From Lycocorax pyrrhopterus obiensis (Eukaryota; Chordata; Aves; Passeriformes; Paradisaeidae), in contig JACSVZ010000008.1 of the NCBI GenBank assembly GCA_014706295.1, forward strand, positions 15,836,159 through 15,900,158: a DNA stretch of 64,000 bases. Direction: 5' to 3'. The position numbers and the translations under genes are program-made. Below are positions 1 through 12,852 of this stretch, piece by piece; the first letter of the stretch is position 1, and each line of letters begins with the position of its first letter. The notes below the pieces were generated by a model. That model saw nothing but the letters and a program-made list of their open reading frames with translations, made no database searches and had not been told where the DNA came from.

Positions 1-2374
1 GTAGAGCACCTGGGTACCAATAGTTGCTTTACTGCATGTGCTTCCTGTCAGTTCAGTAAAATTTGAGCACAGGCCAAGCCAGACCCAGCATCCTCACTAA
101 TCATGAGAAAAATGCATTGCCTGCTCATGATTATCAGCCCACATGGACTGCTTGCATCCCACCAGCCTTCTCTGATATAAAGGTACCTGAAACAGCATCA
201 GGCAGTGTTGGGAGCACAGCCTGATCCTTCCTGCCTGGGAATCCCAAACAGTTGCCTGCAAAGACTTGCAGTACTGAAGGACCAGAGAATTGCAGGGAGC
301 TTACTGTCGCTGTTCTGGCTGGTCACCAGCCCACATCCAGTTGGGTTCAGTGAGCAGGAAGGAATACCATGGGATATGAGGAATGCTCAGTGCACCTGCT
401 GGCAGCCTTTAACCCACAGTCCCCTCGTTTCACAACTGGGAGAGATACTCAGCAAGTATGTTCCCATCAAGTACTAAGCACCAAGTACTTGGCTGTGGAG
501 CAGCAGTTGGCCTTTTGGGGAATACCGGGAAACTCTCCTTTTAACCTCTTTTCATTAGCTGCTGTGTCAGTAGGCAGCACTGGAAGATGTGTCTGCTATA
601 CCTTCTCAGTTAACAGCTGCATCTGAAGGAAGTATCAGGAAGCAGCATTTATACTGTAACAGCAGAAAAGTCGTTCTTCAGCAGTAGTTCATTACAGACC
701 TACACATGCTCATTCCAGGCTTATATTAACAAGGAGGGAGATAAAGGACTAAAATGACAGAGGCTGATGGATGTGGCAGCTGGGATGAGCCAGTCCCTAT
801 TTTAAGCATGCAGGCAAGATTTGGGGTCAAGTTGGAAAGGCTACAGAGTGATAAAGTGCCACTGAACACAAAAACAACTTGAAGCATAGCCCTCCTCTTT
901 CCATCTTCTTCCCCAACACCTCTCAGTCCTGCTGACAGGCTGACCTGGGAGGAGTGTTGCTCTTGTCTGCTCAACACAGGCCAGGAGGGTCGAGCCCAGG
1001 GCACTCACACACCCCATGAGTGCAGAGGGCCTGGGCCCTAAGACCAGCCAGCCGTGCCATGGGACTTCCTTAGGGTTCCAGCTCTCTCCTCTCCTGCTCC
1101 CTGCTGCTCCTGCAAGAACAATGTCAGAGCAGCAATCCTCCCACATTCATTTCTCTTTCTTGAAGCTGCTATGGGAGTGTGGGCAAAGCAGCTTTATGAT
1201 GTTATAGATGAGTCTGGTGGCTCAAGCAGCAAGGCTGTGAGATGTAGGTGAAGGTGCCCTGTTGGGTATTACTTCTCTGCAGGGATCTGACACAGTTTGT
1301 TCACTGCACCCTCTGTTAAACAGCTCTGCACTGATTTGTCTTTCACTTAACTGCAAGAGCTGAAGAAATATTCTAGAAGACTCTACAAATATAGTGTAAT
1401 ACTACCTTGGTCCTAACTTGCTCTGACCCAGTGATTTTACTTGGCTATTCTTTTATGTGCAAAATGAGTACATTATGGGTGCCAAGCTGTCCTACAAGAC
1501 TATCTCCATTGCTTGCCTATATGGGAGAGGTCTGCGGTTTTTGGCTGAGTGGGCATTTGGTTTGCTTGCTTCTTGCTCTAGCAGAAAGGCTACTGTGGGT
1601 TGGTAAGAAGTTTAACTGATGGATGATGGAAGGAAAGGGAGAGGAAACGCTTGGTGGAAGATGGCCATGAGAGGCCAGATCTAGGAGCTAGCCTGGAACT
1701 AGTGACTCCAACTCCCTTCTCAAATATAGCAATGCATATCTTGCACAACTCCTGTTAAGGCTAAAGATTTATTCCAAGTTTACACTTGTGTAACAGGACA
1801 CCATATGGCCTGATACAGATGTCCAGAAATACACTGACCAAAGCCATCAGAGCAGAAATGCTTAACAACAGGACATGCCTTGGAACCACCACCTCTCCCC
1901 AGTGTCAGCTTCCCTGAGGATGGTACTTGCAGAGGCTCTGCATGAGTCAGGGATCATACCAAGGAAGTACAGTAGGAGCATGCAGAAGGACGCACGATCA
2001 TGTGCGGGCATAGTCTGTTCCTTCTCTGAAACACAGACTCCCTAACCAACTTAGGAGACAGGGAACAAGAGGAGAAGAGCATGTAGATATTCTTGAGTCT
2101 TTCGTCTGCACTAAAGAACTTGAACTGGGTTGGTGATCAGGTCAGGCCTATGCTCAGCAGAGTGATTCTTGGAATTAACAGGAATACAGAGACCAAAAGG
2201 CACAGCCAGGGCTTATCCAAGAGGATTAGTGCTTCACTCTGACAGCACAGTAATATTAGGCCTTATTTTATTCTGTGAGGAATGGAGCAATAGAAGGGCC
2301 AGCAAGAGACAAGCAACGGAACTAAATAGCTGCTCTTCTTCCCTTCATCCATATCCTCTCTCCTGCTTTTTCAG
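1..2374 (+). other. SYNPO2L: SYNPO2L intron 1 (3' part)
   Basis: No coding exon is recognisable here. The downstream exon begins in the middle of a PDZ domain, so the first coding exon (start Met and the PDZ carboxylate-binding loop) must lie to the left of the window. I looked for that exon's glycine-rich PDZ loop and did not find it. The stretch ends in a good acceptor: a pyrimidine-rich run followed by CAG at 2372-2374. The short open frames in it are random. Confidence 0.75.
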
Positions 2375-2526
2375 ATTCGAAAGAGAAGCAAAGCATGCCG
2401 TGGAGGCCTGTGGGAAAATGATGTTCTAGTATCTATCAATGGGAAGTCATGTGCTGGCCTGTCCCATGCTAATGCCATGCAGATCATCGATTCGTCCAAC
2501 GGCATGCTCAACATCCGCGTGAAAAG
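2375..2526 (+). CDS. SYNPO2L: SYNPO2L exon 2: second half of the PDZ domain
   Basis: This 152-nt exon runs from acceptor CAG (2372-2374) to donor GTAACT (2527), entering in phase 0 and leaving after two bases of a codon. It encodes about 50 residues that begin IRKRSKACRGGLWENDVLV, continue with SINGKSCAGLSHANAMQI and end NIRVK plus a split Arg. GGLxxxDxLVxINGxxC followed by LSHANAMxxI is the typical beta-C to alpha-2 part of a PDZ domain, and the spacing matches human SYNPO2L residue by residue. The PDZ domain is specific to the long (CHAPa-type) isoform; the protein acts at the Z-disc of striated muscle as an actin/alpha-actinin-associated scaffold. The other half of the domain lies in the missing exon 1. 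SYNPO2 was considered, but the downstream exons fit SYNPO2L better. Confidence 0.93.
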
Positions 2527-5285
2527 GTAACTTGCTCCCAAGTGCCAGTGCTGTGACAGTGCAGACAGTAGGGTGGTTTCATCCAGCACAGCAGCTATCC
2601 ACATCCAGCAGAAAGAAGGCAGGCAGGAAGCCTTTGGTTTCACCATACTGCAAGGTGTACTAAGAGGACTTACCCATGGCCTAACATGGCTAACATGTGG
2701 CCATCTCAATGTTTTGCCCTGTCTCTGTGCTGTTCTCCAGAACACCTGGCCCTGGGATTGAACTGAGCCCAGACATCCCTATCCCTCAGGCTGAAGGGAA
2801 ATGTTTGCAGTGTGAAGGCTATGCTTCAAAGAATGAGCTATTTAGTAACCAAGCAAGTAGATGCCATAGAGGCAGTTCATCTCAGCAAGCAACAAGACAC
2901 TCTGGTTCATTCTGGGTAAATAACTGTTCTCTAGAAATTGATTTGACTATGCATTGAATAGTTAAGGCAAGACAAGATTACCCAAGTATTTATTACAGTG
3001 GGCTGTTGTAGTCCAACAGTCTGTATACTGAGTGCCACAAAGATTAGAGGTGTGTGGCTGAGCCCCCTTTTTATGGGAAGAAATATCTGTGCCAGTCTCT
3101 CATTCAGAAGAATACTAGAGATCAAGCTCAAATTTAAGGACAAAAAATAGTCCCAGTAACATTCCTCATCATCCCTGTGCTAAGTTAACCCAGTGCGTCA
3201 GTGCATGCTGGATGTGGCCCAAGCTATAAATGAATAATCCTATAAAGATGAAGGCAGCAAAGCTGTGTGAGGTCCTAGCTAGTCCACTCTACTGCCTAAA
3301 CAGAAGTCACCCTCAGAAAATCAGGCCCTGGTGAAGGGGGCTGGAAGATGTGATTTTCTGCAGTCCTGAAAAGACAGAGAGAGCACTGTGAGCAGTGGGG
3401 ACGGACAGCCACGCTGGTTGCTGTTATCTGTAAAGCAGGAGCAGAGGTGGGCAGTGCTCAGAGAAGGAAAGCCTGAGCATGTAGGATCTTCCTCCTGGCT
3501 TCAGAGAAAGTGCCGGTGCCTTCTGATGTGCTTGCTCTATACTGTAGCTATGTTTAAGTGGGATGAGTAAGTTTTATACGAGGTGTCCAGAATAGCTTCT
3601 GGTCCCTTGCCAAGGCCTTATCTCACACCATTGGAGCCTATCTGCAGCCAACAGGTGCCTGGGCAAATTCTAATGGGTCAAAATCAGCACACTTTGAATT
3701 AACAAAGTGACAAAGGCAGGCTTCTCACAGCCCTCTGGATGGAGCCAACACTGGATGGTTTGGAAAGAATGTAATCAGTTGGCTTCATTGGAATAGTGGA
3801 GAAATCATCAAATATTGCTTTCTTGATCACATGTCTATTCCCACTTCATATTTATGTTCCCAGAGAAAACACCAATCATTCCTGTTCAGAAAGGAGAGGT
3901 AGCTGGATGACTCTGGAGTATGTGTATTTCAGAAAAAGAGGAAGGGAGAGGCACTGACCTGACAGTACAGAACAAGAGAAACTGGCTTACAAGCAGTAAT
4001 GCTTTTCAGTTACCTGGTCAAGTGTTTAAAGAAGAGGAGGGACTGTTCTGTTTTACTTGTGGAACATTGAGGGTGCTACCCAGTGAGATTTCATACTGGC
4101 AAATAGTATTAAAAAAATAAACCGCCAGAGAAATTCTCCCACCCTTAGCTTCCACAAAGGTTTGCATTTGACATAAATTTTTCACAGTTTAGAATTGGGA
4201 TCCAAGTCACGAGTTCCACAGCTTTACAGAGGCAGTGCTGTCTGCCTGGCTTCATGGTATGCATATTCAGAAGGCAAATACTTAGGACTCCTTTATAGCT
4301 CTTACAAGCCTTGGTGACTCTGACAAGAGAAGGAACAAGTTCCCAGCTCCATCTGTGTGGGCTGGAGTCAAACTGCCATTGAAATCCAGACTCACTCTTG
4401 AGGAGAGGGAAGATAGAGTAGGCTCTTTTCCTGTTAGCACAGCCAATTCTCCTTCCCTCTGGAAGCCAGCAGTAGAGTTGACTGCACCAGTCTGCCCTGC
4501 ACCTACTCCGGTCATCCTTCCAAGTGTCTTAGAGTCTTGAAGTTGCTATGTCTAAGCCAAAGGCAAATGCCACCATGGATTGGGCTCGCCAGCATGACTG
4601 CATATGGTCATCAAAACCCAGGCACTGGTAGTTAGCTTGTGAAGCCGTCCCACAGGGAGCAGCCTAAATATTAGAGTGGTCTCCTACCACTGGATACCAG
4701 AGTCCTATCCCCAAAAAACACTTGGGCCTTTATATCCTAAGTATTTGCTATTTACTCCCATGTAGAGGTCAGGGCAAACAAACAGCACTGACTTCTTTGG
4801 AGCCCAGTCTGAACTAAAGCAGTTTGGGAGTGCCAGGATCTGCAGAGCTGACACAGTCTCAGCTGCAGGAGCAGCTGGAGTGCAGTGTGATAGCTGAGCA
4901 CCAGCCGTTCTCTGCTGACAAGCCGCAGGCTGAGGGGTAGTCACACTGTCCTGGGGAATGCTTGCTATGCAGGAATTCATCTCTCCAGGAGAAATGCCTG
5001 GGGAGCTGATTAAGCTTGGTAGATTTCTTATGGTTTTAGAGCATTCTGACTTTTGAGTGTTTAACACCTAGTTTCCATAGAGTCGTGAAGCAAAAAATCA
5101 GAATGAGAGCATGTAGCTGATGTCAGAGACAAGTCTGTCCTTGGCATCTACACTTCAGGTGTCTGTAACACCTGAAAAACACCTGTAACACCATCTCAAT
5201 CCATAGCCCTCTCTCATGTCAGGGTTTCTTTCCAGCTTAGCCACACAAACCAGACCTCACTCACCACTTTTCCTTTTCCCCACAG
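2527..5285 (+). other. SYNPO2L: SYNPO2L intron 2
   Basis: A 2.76-kb intron with donor GTAACT and acceptor CCCCACAG (ends 5285). No additional gene, RNA or repeat was recognised. Phase 2/1 closure across it gives an Arg codon (AG plus G) and restores the frame RIVGGDQTG. Confidence 0.85.
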
Positions 5286-5947
5286 GATAGTTGGTGGGGA
5301 CCAGACTGGTCCATGGCTCCAGCGTTCCCCTTCTCCAGGGCAGCGCGTGCTCTCTCCACCATCCCTGCTCAGCCCCCCAGCACAGTTACTCAGCTCTGAA
5401 CCAGCAGGAGCCCCAGCAACTGCACAGCCCTCGCAGCCACGGAGGTCACAGAGGCACCTGGAGAGCTTCACGTCCCCACCGGACAGCGAGGCCTACTATG
5501 GTGAGACAGACAGTGATGCTGACAACGTGGCACAGGAGAAGCACCGCCGGGCTCGCAAGAAGAGCCCACGCTCACCACCTGACAGCACCACCAGCAGGGC
5601 CGATGCACCTCAGGATGAGGTGTCCCTGTCTGAACAGAGTGGCTACGAGAGCATGCCGGAGGCCGCTGCACAGGGGGGAGCAGAGCTGGCCAGTTCCAGC
5701 GGGGTGGCCAAGAGGGAGATTGTCTGCCTGCCTGGCAGTCGCACAGACACTCCATTCTCAGACAGCGAGGGACAGTTGTGGCCACCGTCAACAGAGGGAC
5801 GGGAGCCTTCTCCGGAGGCGATGCTCCTGCCCCATGCCACCAAGGCTATTCAAGCGGAACGCCATCTCATCCCCATGGTGGGGCCAGTGGAACATCCGGT
5901 TGATGAAGACCTAACCACCACATATGCAGAGAAAGCCAAGCAGGCCA
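5286..5947 (+). CDS. SYNPO2L: SYNPO2L exon 3: Ser/Pro-rich linker
   Basis: This 662-nt exon continues the PDZ exon in frame, finishing the split Arg codon, and ends after the first base of a Lys codon (donor GTAAGT at 5948). It encodes about 220 residues of low-complexity Ser/Pro/Glu sequence with islands matching human SYNPO2L: SPPDSEAYYGETDSDAD near 5477-5527, HLIPMVGPV near 5863-5890, and EDLTTTYAEKAKQA just before the splice site. No folded domain is visible, as expected for the natively unfolded synaptopodin family. The bird segment looks longer than the human one because it has an inserted Ser/Glu-rich stretch between the two islands. If the donor were not used, the frame would run 15 further codons to a stop at 5992-5994; I treat that as intron. 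Confidence 0.93.
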
Positions 5948-8900
5948 GTAAGTCCGCTAAACTGCCATTCACCCATGCCTTTTTCTTGTGCTAGATCTCC
6001 TTCCAAAAGCCTGATTCCTGCAAATGTCAGGTGGGTTGGCTCCTCTAGCTTGCAAAGGAGCAGAGCCACATCGGACCTGCAGAGACCAGGGCTTCCTACT
6101 GCAGCTTTGGCACTGGGGTCTACCTCACCCAAGACATCCTAAGAAACAGATAAGAGAAAGTGTCTGGGGTCAGGAGTCTGGGAGTCACTCATAGAGGCTG
6201 CAGCCATACAACCAGCTGTGCTGTAGCACCTCTGTGTGCTGGAAAAAGGATGGAGGTCATTGGTTTCTTCAACACTTTGGGCTAAGAAGACTCAGATGAC
6301 ATGATGGTGTCAGGAAAGAACTTGGAGGTTAAATTTCCCTGGCTTTACAGAGGTCTTATTGCAGCTCAGTTTGCTCCTTAGCTACCTGTGTGTCAAGCAC
6401 AGAACTCTCATTTCAAGAGGCTCCCAAGGAGTGCTCTGTTCAGTTCAGCTCTCCATGGGCACAGAGGCATGCAGTATTACACAATTAAGGACTGATGAGA
6501 GATAATTTGCAGACAGCATAGCTGCAAAAGAGTCTTGTCAGTAACTGGTTTATTTCCCTCACCCTGTCCAGCTCAGGGAGGGACTCTTCTACATCAATTT
6601 TCCCTGCAGGCACTCAGTCCTGCAATGGTGCCTATGTCTGGCAGAAGCTGGTGAGTTCAGGTAGAATTTATAACTTTTTAGGTGTTGGCAGTGGAGGGTT
6701 GCCAGCAAGGACAGGCAGGAGTTGGTAAATCAGCTCTCGAAATAGTTCCTTGTAGTGCCATCCCTGATAGTCAAGACCTTGCCATGTGGAATAAAGTACT
6801 GAAAAATGTAGTGTAGTATATGGGTGATGGACCTGAAGTGGCCTTAATTGTGAATATCTTTCCTGGTTTCTGCTACACATGGAGTATTTCAAGCCCAAAC
6901 ATGAGGGCAGAATAAGGTGTTATCTGATTTCAGAGTTGTGATCTATCTCATAATATTAAAAAAAAGGTAATCATAAACTTATTTTCATATACGTACCTCA
7001 GCGTGTAGTATGACAGACTACTTTACATTTCTCTGAGCCTAGAAATAAAGCAGGTTTTAAAAAAATGGCTTAGGGACAGAATGGAAAATGGAGAGACACA
7101 GAAAAGTTACTAGACTGAATCAGAAAGAAAACATGTGGATTCTAACTTCTGATCTTCTGCTTCAAATGCAAAAACATTTTACCCAGGCCAGATAATACTG
7201 CAAGGCAACTATTAAACCTCTCTTTTCCTTGGGCTAAATATTCTTTTATCTGTTCTGCCTAAGGACCCCTTTAGAGGTAACTTTCAAACCTAGGTGCTTC
7301 CTTCAGACAGGGGACTGTCCTGCTGCTCTTTCCAGCGTTAAGAGGAGAGGCTTGGTTGGATCTCTTTTGTCTTGCTCTGCTGGGCAGTGGACCTGACCTG
7401 ATGCCTTGTTCTACTTCTTCCTAGTCTTTAGCACTCATTTACCTTAGAACAGGAAAGAAATCAGCAATTTCAGCCTCCCTGAAGATGAAGCTATTTTTTC
7501 CCACTTTGAATAATGTACAAGCATGAGGTGAATGTTGAGAAAGGCATGTTCAGCTGCTCCCTGCCACCTGATAGTTCTAGCAATGGAAGAGCAATTGCTT
7601 TACATCAAGACTTATTTCCATGGACGGCATCACTACAGAGGGATCCCAGGAAAGCTACGTATTTAATTCAGAGCATTTCTGATGGCAAGATAATATCCCA
7701 TGGCAGGAGATGATGCAACAATATTGCCAGCTGGAGTTAGGGTTCCCAGAAGCACTGCAGAATGAGGTAATATTTTATTCTCCTATTACTCCTTCACTGC
7801 TCACCCTCTTTTTGGTTTATGTTTGGCCATGGGTGTCCTTCTATAGGACTTACTCTGCCAGGGATGGTAACTCACATCATCTTTTCTTGAGTTAGGGATC
7901 TTGTCAGTAAATGAGAAGGCAAAATTCTACATCCTGATCATGCTGCAGCACAGCAGCCATTAAAACAAAAGTCTGGTTCAGCCGCCAGTGACTGTGAAGG
8001 AAGGAAGCAAGTAAGGAGAAGGGAGGGAAGGTGTTCATTATATGGTCAACAGAGCTAAAGAACACCCATACCTAGAATAAACATAGGTATAAACACAGGT
8101 GGATGGGGGACTGCTGAGCTGCACTGGCTCCATGGGAGGCTGCTTGCAGAGAAGCTATGGACTGGAATGGGAGGACAGGTGCACCCAAATGCAGGGGAAC
8201 TTGTCCTTCAAGTAAAAAACTTCAGTCTGTATCACTACCCTGTGGCTTCTATGCACCCTGGTGTTTTGCTCAGTGGAGTAAGAGAACAGCCAGCAAACAG
8301 GGACTCTGCTGTATTTTAAATGAACTATCAGTCATGTTTGTGAACAGCCACTATTTTGCCTAATCTGTAGAAACAAAAGTATGAATTTGTTTTCTTCCCA
8401 CTAAAACTGTAACTTGCTCTTTTTAGAGGGGTGATTAATCCCTGGGGAAACTGGGGATCTTTAGGCCCTCGGTTTGTCATCACTATAAAGGGCCAAGCTA
8501 AGTCCCTTCCGAGATCATTTAAGTGCCACTTGCACAGTGCAGAAGAAGAGGAAGAGATAGCAAGACAGCAAATACAAATTAAAAAATCTAAATCAGTTTC
8601 AGGAGGTTAGCAGAAAGCGGGAGCTTGTGGCAGGGAGAATCAGCCTAGAGTTGTCATGAGTAATTGCAAGTGAGGTTTTTTGGTTCTCCATAGGTCCTGC
8701 AGTGTCCTTCTCTTCTCACCCCACCTTCAGAGGCTTGGGATCCATCTGTAGCCAGGGTTGCTTCTTCTCAGCCACCTGTGCTCTCTGAGGTTCACTGTAT
8801 TTTCAGCCTCATCCTAAACCATCTCATAGGACAAAAGGCTCAGCATTTCTCACAACTGGAAATACAAATTGTTAGCAGAGGATAGACATACCAGGACAGT

Positions 8901-8980
8901 AGTCTATTCCTAACTTGCTATCACACTGTGTCAGTGCAAGAAGTGCTTCAAAATATCTTAATTTAAACTTATCTGCTGGA

Positions 8981-8990
8981 CTATTTTTAG
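8981..8990 (+). promoter_or_regulatory. MEF2-type site in SYNPO2L intron 3
   Basis: CTATTTTTAG is an exact match to the MEF2 consensus YTAWWWWTAR. SYNPO2L is expressed in heart and skeletal muscle, so an intronic MEF2 site is plausible. A 10-base match can easily occur by chance in AT-rich intron. Confidence 0.35.
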
Positions 8991-11409
8991 TTCCTAGGAT
9001 TCAAGAGCCTCTCCATGTATGGTAGAGGAAGGGAGGGAAAACTGGGTGGGGAAATTTCCTCCTCTGCTTTATATGGGCCTGGCTGCCTGTGCAGAGTCAT
9101 CAAAGTTACTACATTCCATATCAGAAAAGGAAATCCTTCTTGTTTAAAGCGGATGTACAGCAGCATCATTTGAAAAGATAGGGTGCTTATAAATAAGTGG
9201 CCTATTCATCAGCAGGTCATAGAGATTACCTCTTCTAAGGGTGACTGCAGTCACATTTCTCTGCAGAGAGGGTGAGTGCAGCAAGCCATCTCTCAGCCTG
9301 TTACAACTGGTATAGGCCACAGGAGCTGTGAACAAGATGAAGTATCTGAATGGCAGTTTGAACTTATTGCACCACATTTTCTATTTGGCTTTCAGCCTTG
9401 ACAGTTGTAACTCTAATGATCACAGTTAAGAGACTAACTTACTGGTTTTGTCATTAGCTGCAGTCTAGGAGATCAAAAGGTTTAGGATAGTAGCCTTCTA
9501 CTACTACCTCCTACATGCCTTAAAGTAAAATAGAAAACAATTCTGCTTAGATCAGGAGATTAAAATTAATTGCCTGAACTATTGATCTTACAGGAAGTCT
9601 GTTCCTAACAGTATGAAGCAATGCTGAATCACCCTTGGCCCTTGCTACTCAGTGAGCAGCCAGCCATTAGGAAAACAAGGACAACAGCTTCCATGATTGA
9701 ATCACAGATGGAGAGACTGATTTCATTTCAGCACGAAACTGGAAATTGGCATCCACTTGGGAAATCAGTTTCCATACACTGCAGTAGCAGTCCAGTTATA
9801 TGTGTTTAAGAAACCCCGCTTAATAACTCACATTCAGCTTTGAATTCTGTGCCGCTTGGAAGGCATTTATTAAAGACTACAGTGAGATAAACACTAGGCA
9901 TCTAGAGCCCTCTTTCTCCATCTTTAGGCTTGAGTTTGACATTTGATCTTATTCCTTTGGTTTATGTCCTCTACGGAAAGCAGAGGTGATATTTTCAGGC
10001 TGATATATTAATTGGGCAGAAGAGAGAGATTATAAACTACTGTTGTCTGTATTAGCTAGCGTGGATGAATTTTTCCCTCTTTCTTGAGTCATCTCAACAA
10101 TTGTCACAAGTAATTGGGCATCTTCCTCAGGTATTCTTACAGGAGACCTCCCTCAGGCATCACTCTCATCCAGCATTTCAATGAGGACGTTGTGGGTTGC
10201 AGCACTGGAAGTAAGGCTGATAGAGCACTGCTCTGCTCCACCTTTGTACCTCACTGCAATCCTGCTGCCCCAGAGCCTGACAGAGACACAACTTTAGATG
10301 AACATGTGCTAGCTCAAGATAAATCTAGCTGCAGATAATATTCTCTGGGAGGGGAAAGATCTTTAACATTTGAAGATGTATGAAGGAAAACTATGTGATC
10401 CCTGAAATGAGAAGTTATATACTCTCATTTGTCCTAGTATTTCTACGATATGAGATATCATTTGAAGCATCTTTTTTTAAACTATCAGTTACTCAGACAT
10501 TACTTCTGTGTTATTATTGTCAGCACAGGGACTCTGACTCTGGGTCACAGTTCTGCAGACATGATCAGAGGTCATTCATCCTCCTGCTGCTGGTGAAGCA
10601 GTGTCAGAGTTCGCTTCCAAGCTCCATGGTCCTTGCAGAGCCCCAGCTGGTGATTTTTCAGACATGTTGTCACATATATTAACATAGCCTGTCCTTGCAC
10701 ATGCACTTCTACTCTGACTTAGGACGTGTAAGGCTGATGGGGAACAATGGGATTAAACCAAATTTTGCCAATAGTTCAGATCACAAAGGTGATGACAGCA
10801 ATAATCACACTGAAACAACATATAACCCCACAGACTGTCTTAACCAGGCTGGTAGTTTTAGATTCCAGGGTTTTGAGAGCTGAGTTGAAAGAAATTGTAA
10901 TGCAAACAGGCAGCAGGAATCCCTTTCCCTGTCTAGTTATTTCCATCAGTTCTGAAAGTGATGTGGGACAAGGTTGCTGACAAGGTTGGGACAAGTCTTC
11001 TCAGGGACAACACTGAAATTGTTTTGAGACAAAGTGATAGTGATGGATGAGGGAGAGGCGTAAAAGGGTGAGGCATATAAGGACTTTGACAAGGAGTGCT
11101 TAAACAACAGTCATTACTCAAGAGAAGTGAGAGAAAATTATAGCTAGGAAGAAGAAAACTGTCAACCTGGCAAATACTTGTTCTTCAGTTTCACTTAAAC
11201 CCGTCGTAGGAAGGGACATCAGTTTGCTGGGAAATGTGTAAAGCTTTACTGTCATCAGTATCTACCACTTATGTTAACTAAGAATCTAGCTCTTTGGTGA
11301 AAGAAACAGGAGCAGATACGGGGGCGAGTAGATTCAGCATATCTTGATACACTGACTACTGAAAGGACAAGGCTGAGTCATCTTCTCTGTAGAGGTCAAA
11401 TGTAAGGAA

Positions 11410-11900
11410 TTAATGAAAATCGTATCAGAATGGTCCTCAGTCCTTGCCAAGAACCTTGGAATAATGAAAAGGGTCTCAGGGAAAAAGACCAAGAACATAC
11501 CCTTCTAATAGACATAGGCTCTGAGGATAAGGAAAAAAAATCATTTAGCTTCAGTTAGGTGAATGAAGTAGTTTTTTTGTGCATATTTTTAGAAAACAAA
11601 ATGAACAGTAAAATCAACGTGGACTAATAAAAAGTAGAAAGAGTCTTTGACCTGCTCAGTAAGATAAGACTTCATAGCTGAAGGAATAATAATGTGAACA
11701 TAGTATATATTGGCTTCTGTAAGATACCTGATACAGTTCCACATGACTTTTCCAATGAGAGAAATATGGATGAGATAGGACTACCGTAAGGTGACTGCAC
11801 AATTGGCTAAGAATAGAACAGAAAACATAACTATTAATGGTTCATGATGTCAGATGAGCTAACTGGCTAAGTTGGTAGTAGTGTTTCACTGGGCTTCTGA
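11410..11900 (+). mobile_element. Degenerate CR1-like LINE fragment (reverse transcriptase region)
   Basis: Around 11708-11900 the text follows the order of a CR1 reverse transcriptase segment. It has a stretch resembling the F-D-T-V/P-H block (GATACAGTTCCACATGA, near 11731), then a 'leucine/tyrosine-gly' linker with GGACTACCGTAAGGTGACTG, then an 'N-G' segment and a stretch resembling the 'SGVPQG' block (near 11879-11893). No reading frame is open. The assignment comes from nucleotide resemblance to remembered CR1 text and needs a repeat-library search. Confidence 0.4.
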
Positions 11901-12827
11901 ATCTAACAGGACTACCTCTATATTTTCACCCACAGAGCTTTAAACACTACTGTCAATCAAAAGTCCTCTCCACCTCAATGTTATATGACTGGCAAGGAGA
12001 CAGATGATAAAAAATCCCAACCCTCTTCTCTTCTGTCAGTGGATCTTGTCCTCTGGCTGCATCTAGATGGAACAAGCAGTATGTGCTGTGGGGCACACCA
12101 CAGCCCCAAAACTGCTGTTATTCAGATCTGGAACCTAGCTGAGACACCTTGCAGCTTTTCTCTGGTTTTTCTTCTCAGAGAAACCCAGGTGTGTGGGGGA
12201 CACAGGGGAGGGAGGGGGGGTTACCTGGACTGAGGAGCTCAAAAGTGATCCCAGGTACACTGCTGTTGTCTTCCTATCTGCTTTTTCAGATGCAGATTCC
12301 TGCTAGTGAAGCTTTGTAAATGTGGCTTGTTTCTCTGGGGTGTTGTACCTAGCAAGCAGTAACAGGAAATAGCAGTAATACCATTTTCAATGGGTGTCCT
12401 AGGAATTCAGTGGAGATTGCTGTGTATTAATTGGCAGATGACATGACACATGGAAGGTATATAGTTGTCTCATGAAAGGCTAGAATTTTTAATGTAGTAG
12501 GAGCTTGAATAGTTGTAGAAAAGGACTAAAATCAACTGGTTAATGAGACTGTACAGCAACTGCTAGAGGATTAATCAAGTCCACATACTGAGATGGTGAG
12601 CATATACTTGTCTGTATTACTGGAGTAGATGTTGGATACACTGAAAGACAAAGAGATGATCAATCAGTGGTATCCTGCTGTCAGACATCAAGCAATTTTG
12701 TAAGCAGCAGAATTAGCAGAACCTGGCATCCTTTTTATTTATATTTTGTATTTGATATCTCATTCTCTCATGTCTAGTAAATGCAAATCTGTCTGATGTC
12801 TGTCTCTCATATTCAAAATGAGAAGGC

Positions 12828-12852
12828 ATGTCTGTCTGTGTGTGTGTGTGTT
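12828..12852. repeat. Short TG dinucleotide run
   Basis: TGTCTG followed by about eight TG units. Unremarkable microsatellite within SYNPO2L intron 3. Confidence 0.8.

Noticed and set aside
5948..5994. Possible alternative SYNPO2L end by reading through the exon 3 donor
   Set aside because: The donor GTAAGT is strong and the extra 15 residues are not conserved as far as I can tell; no separate evidence for retention.
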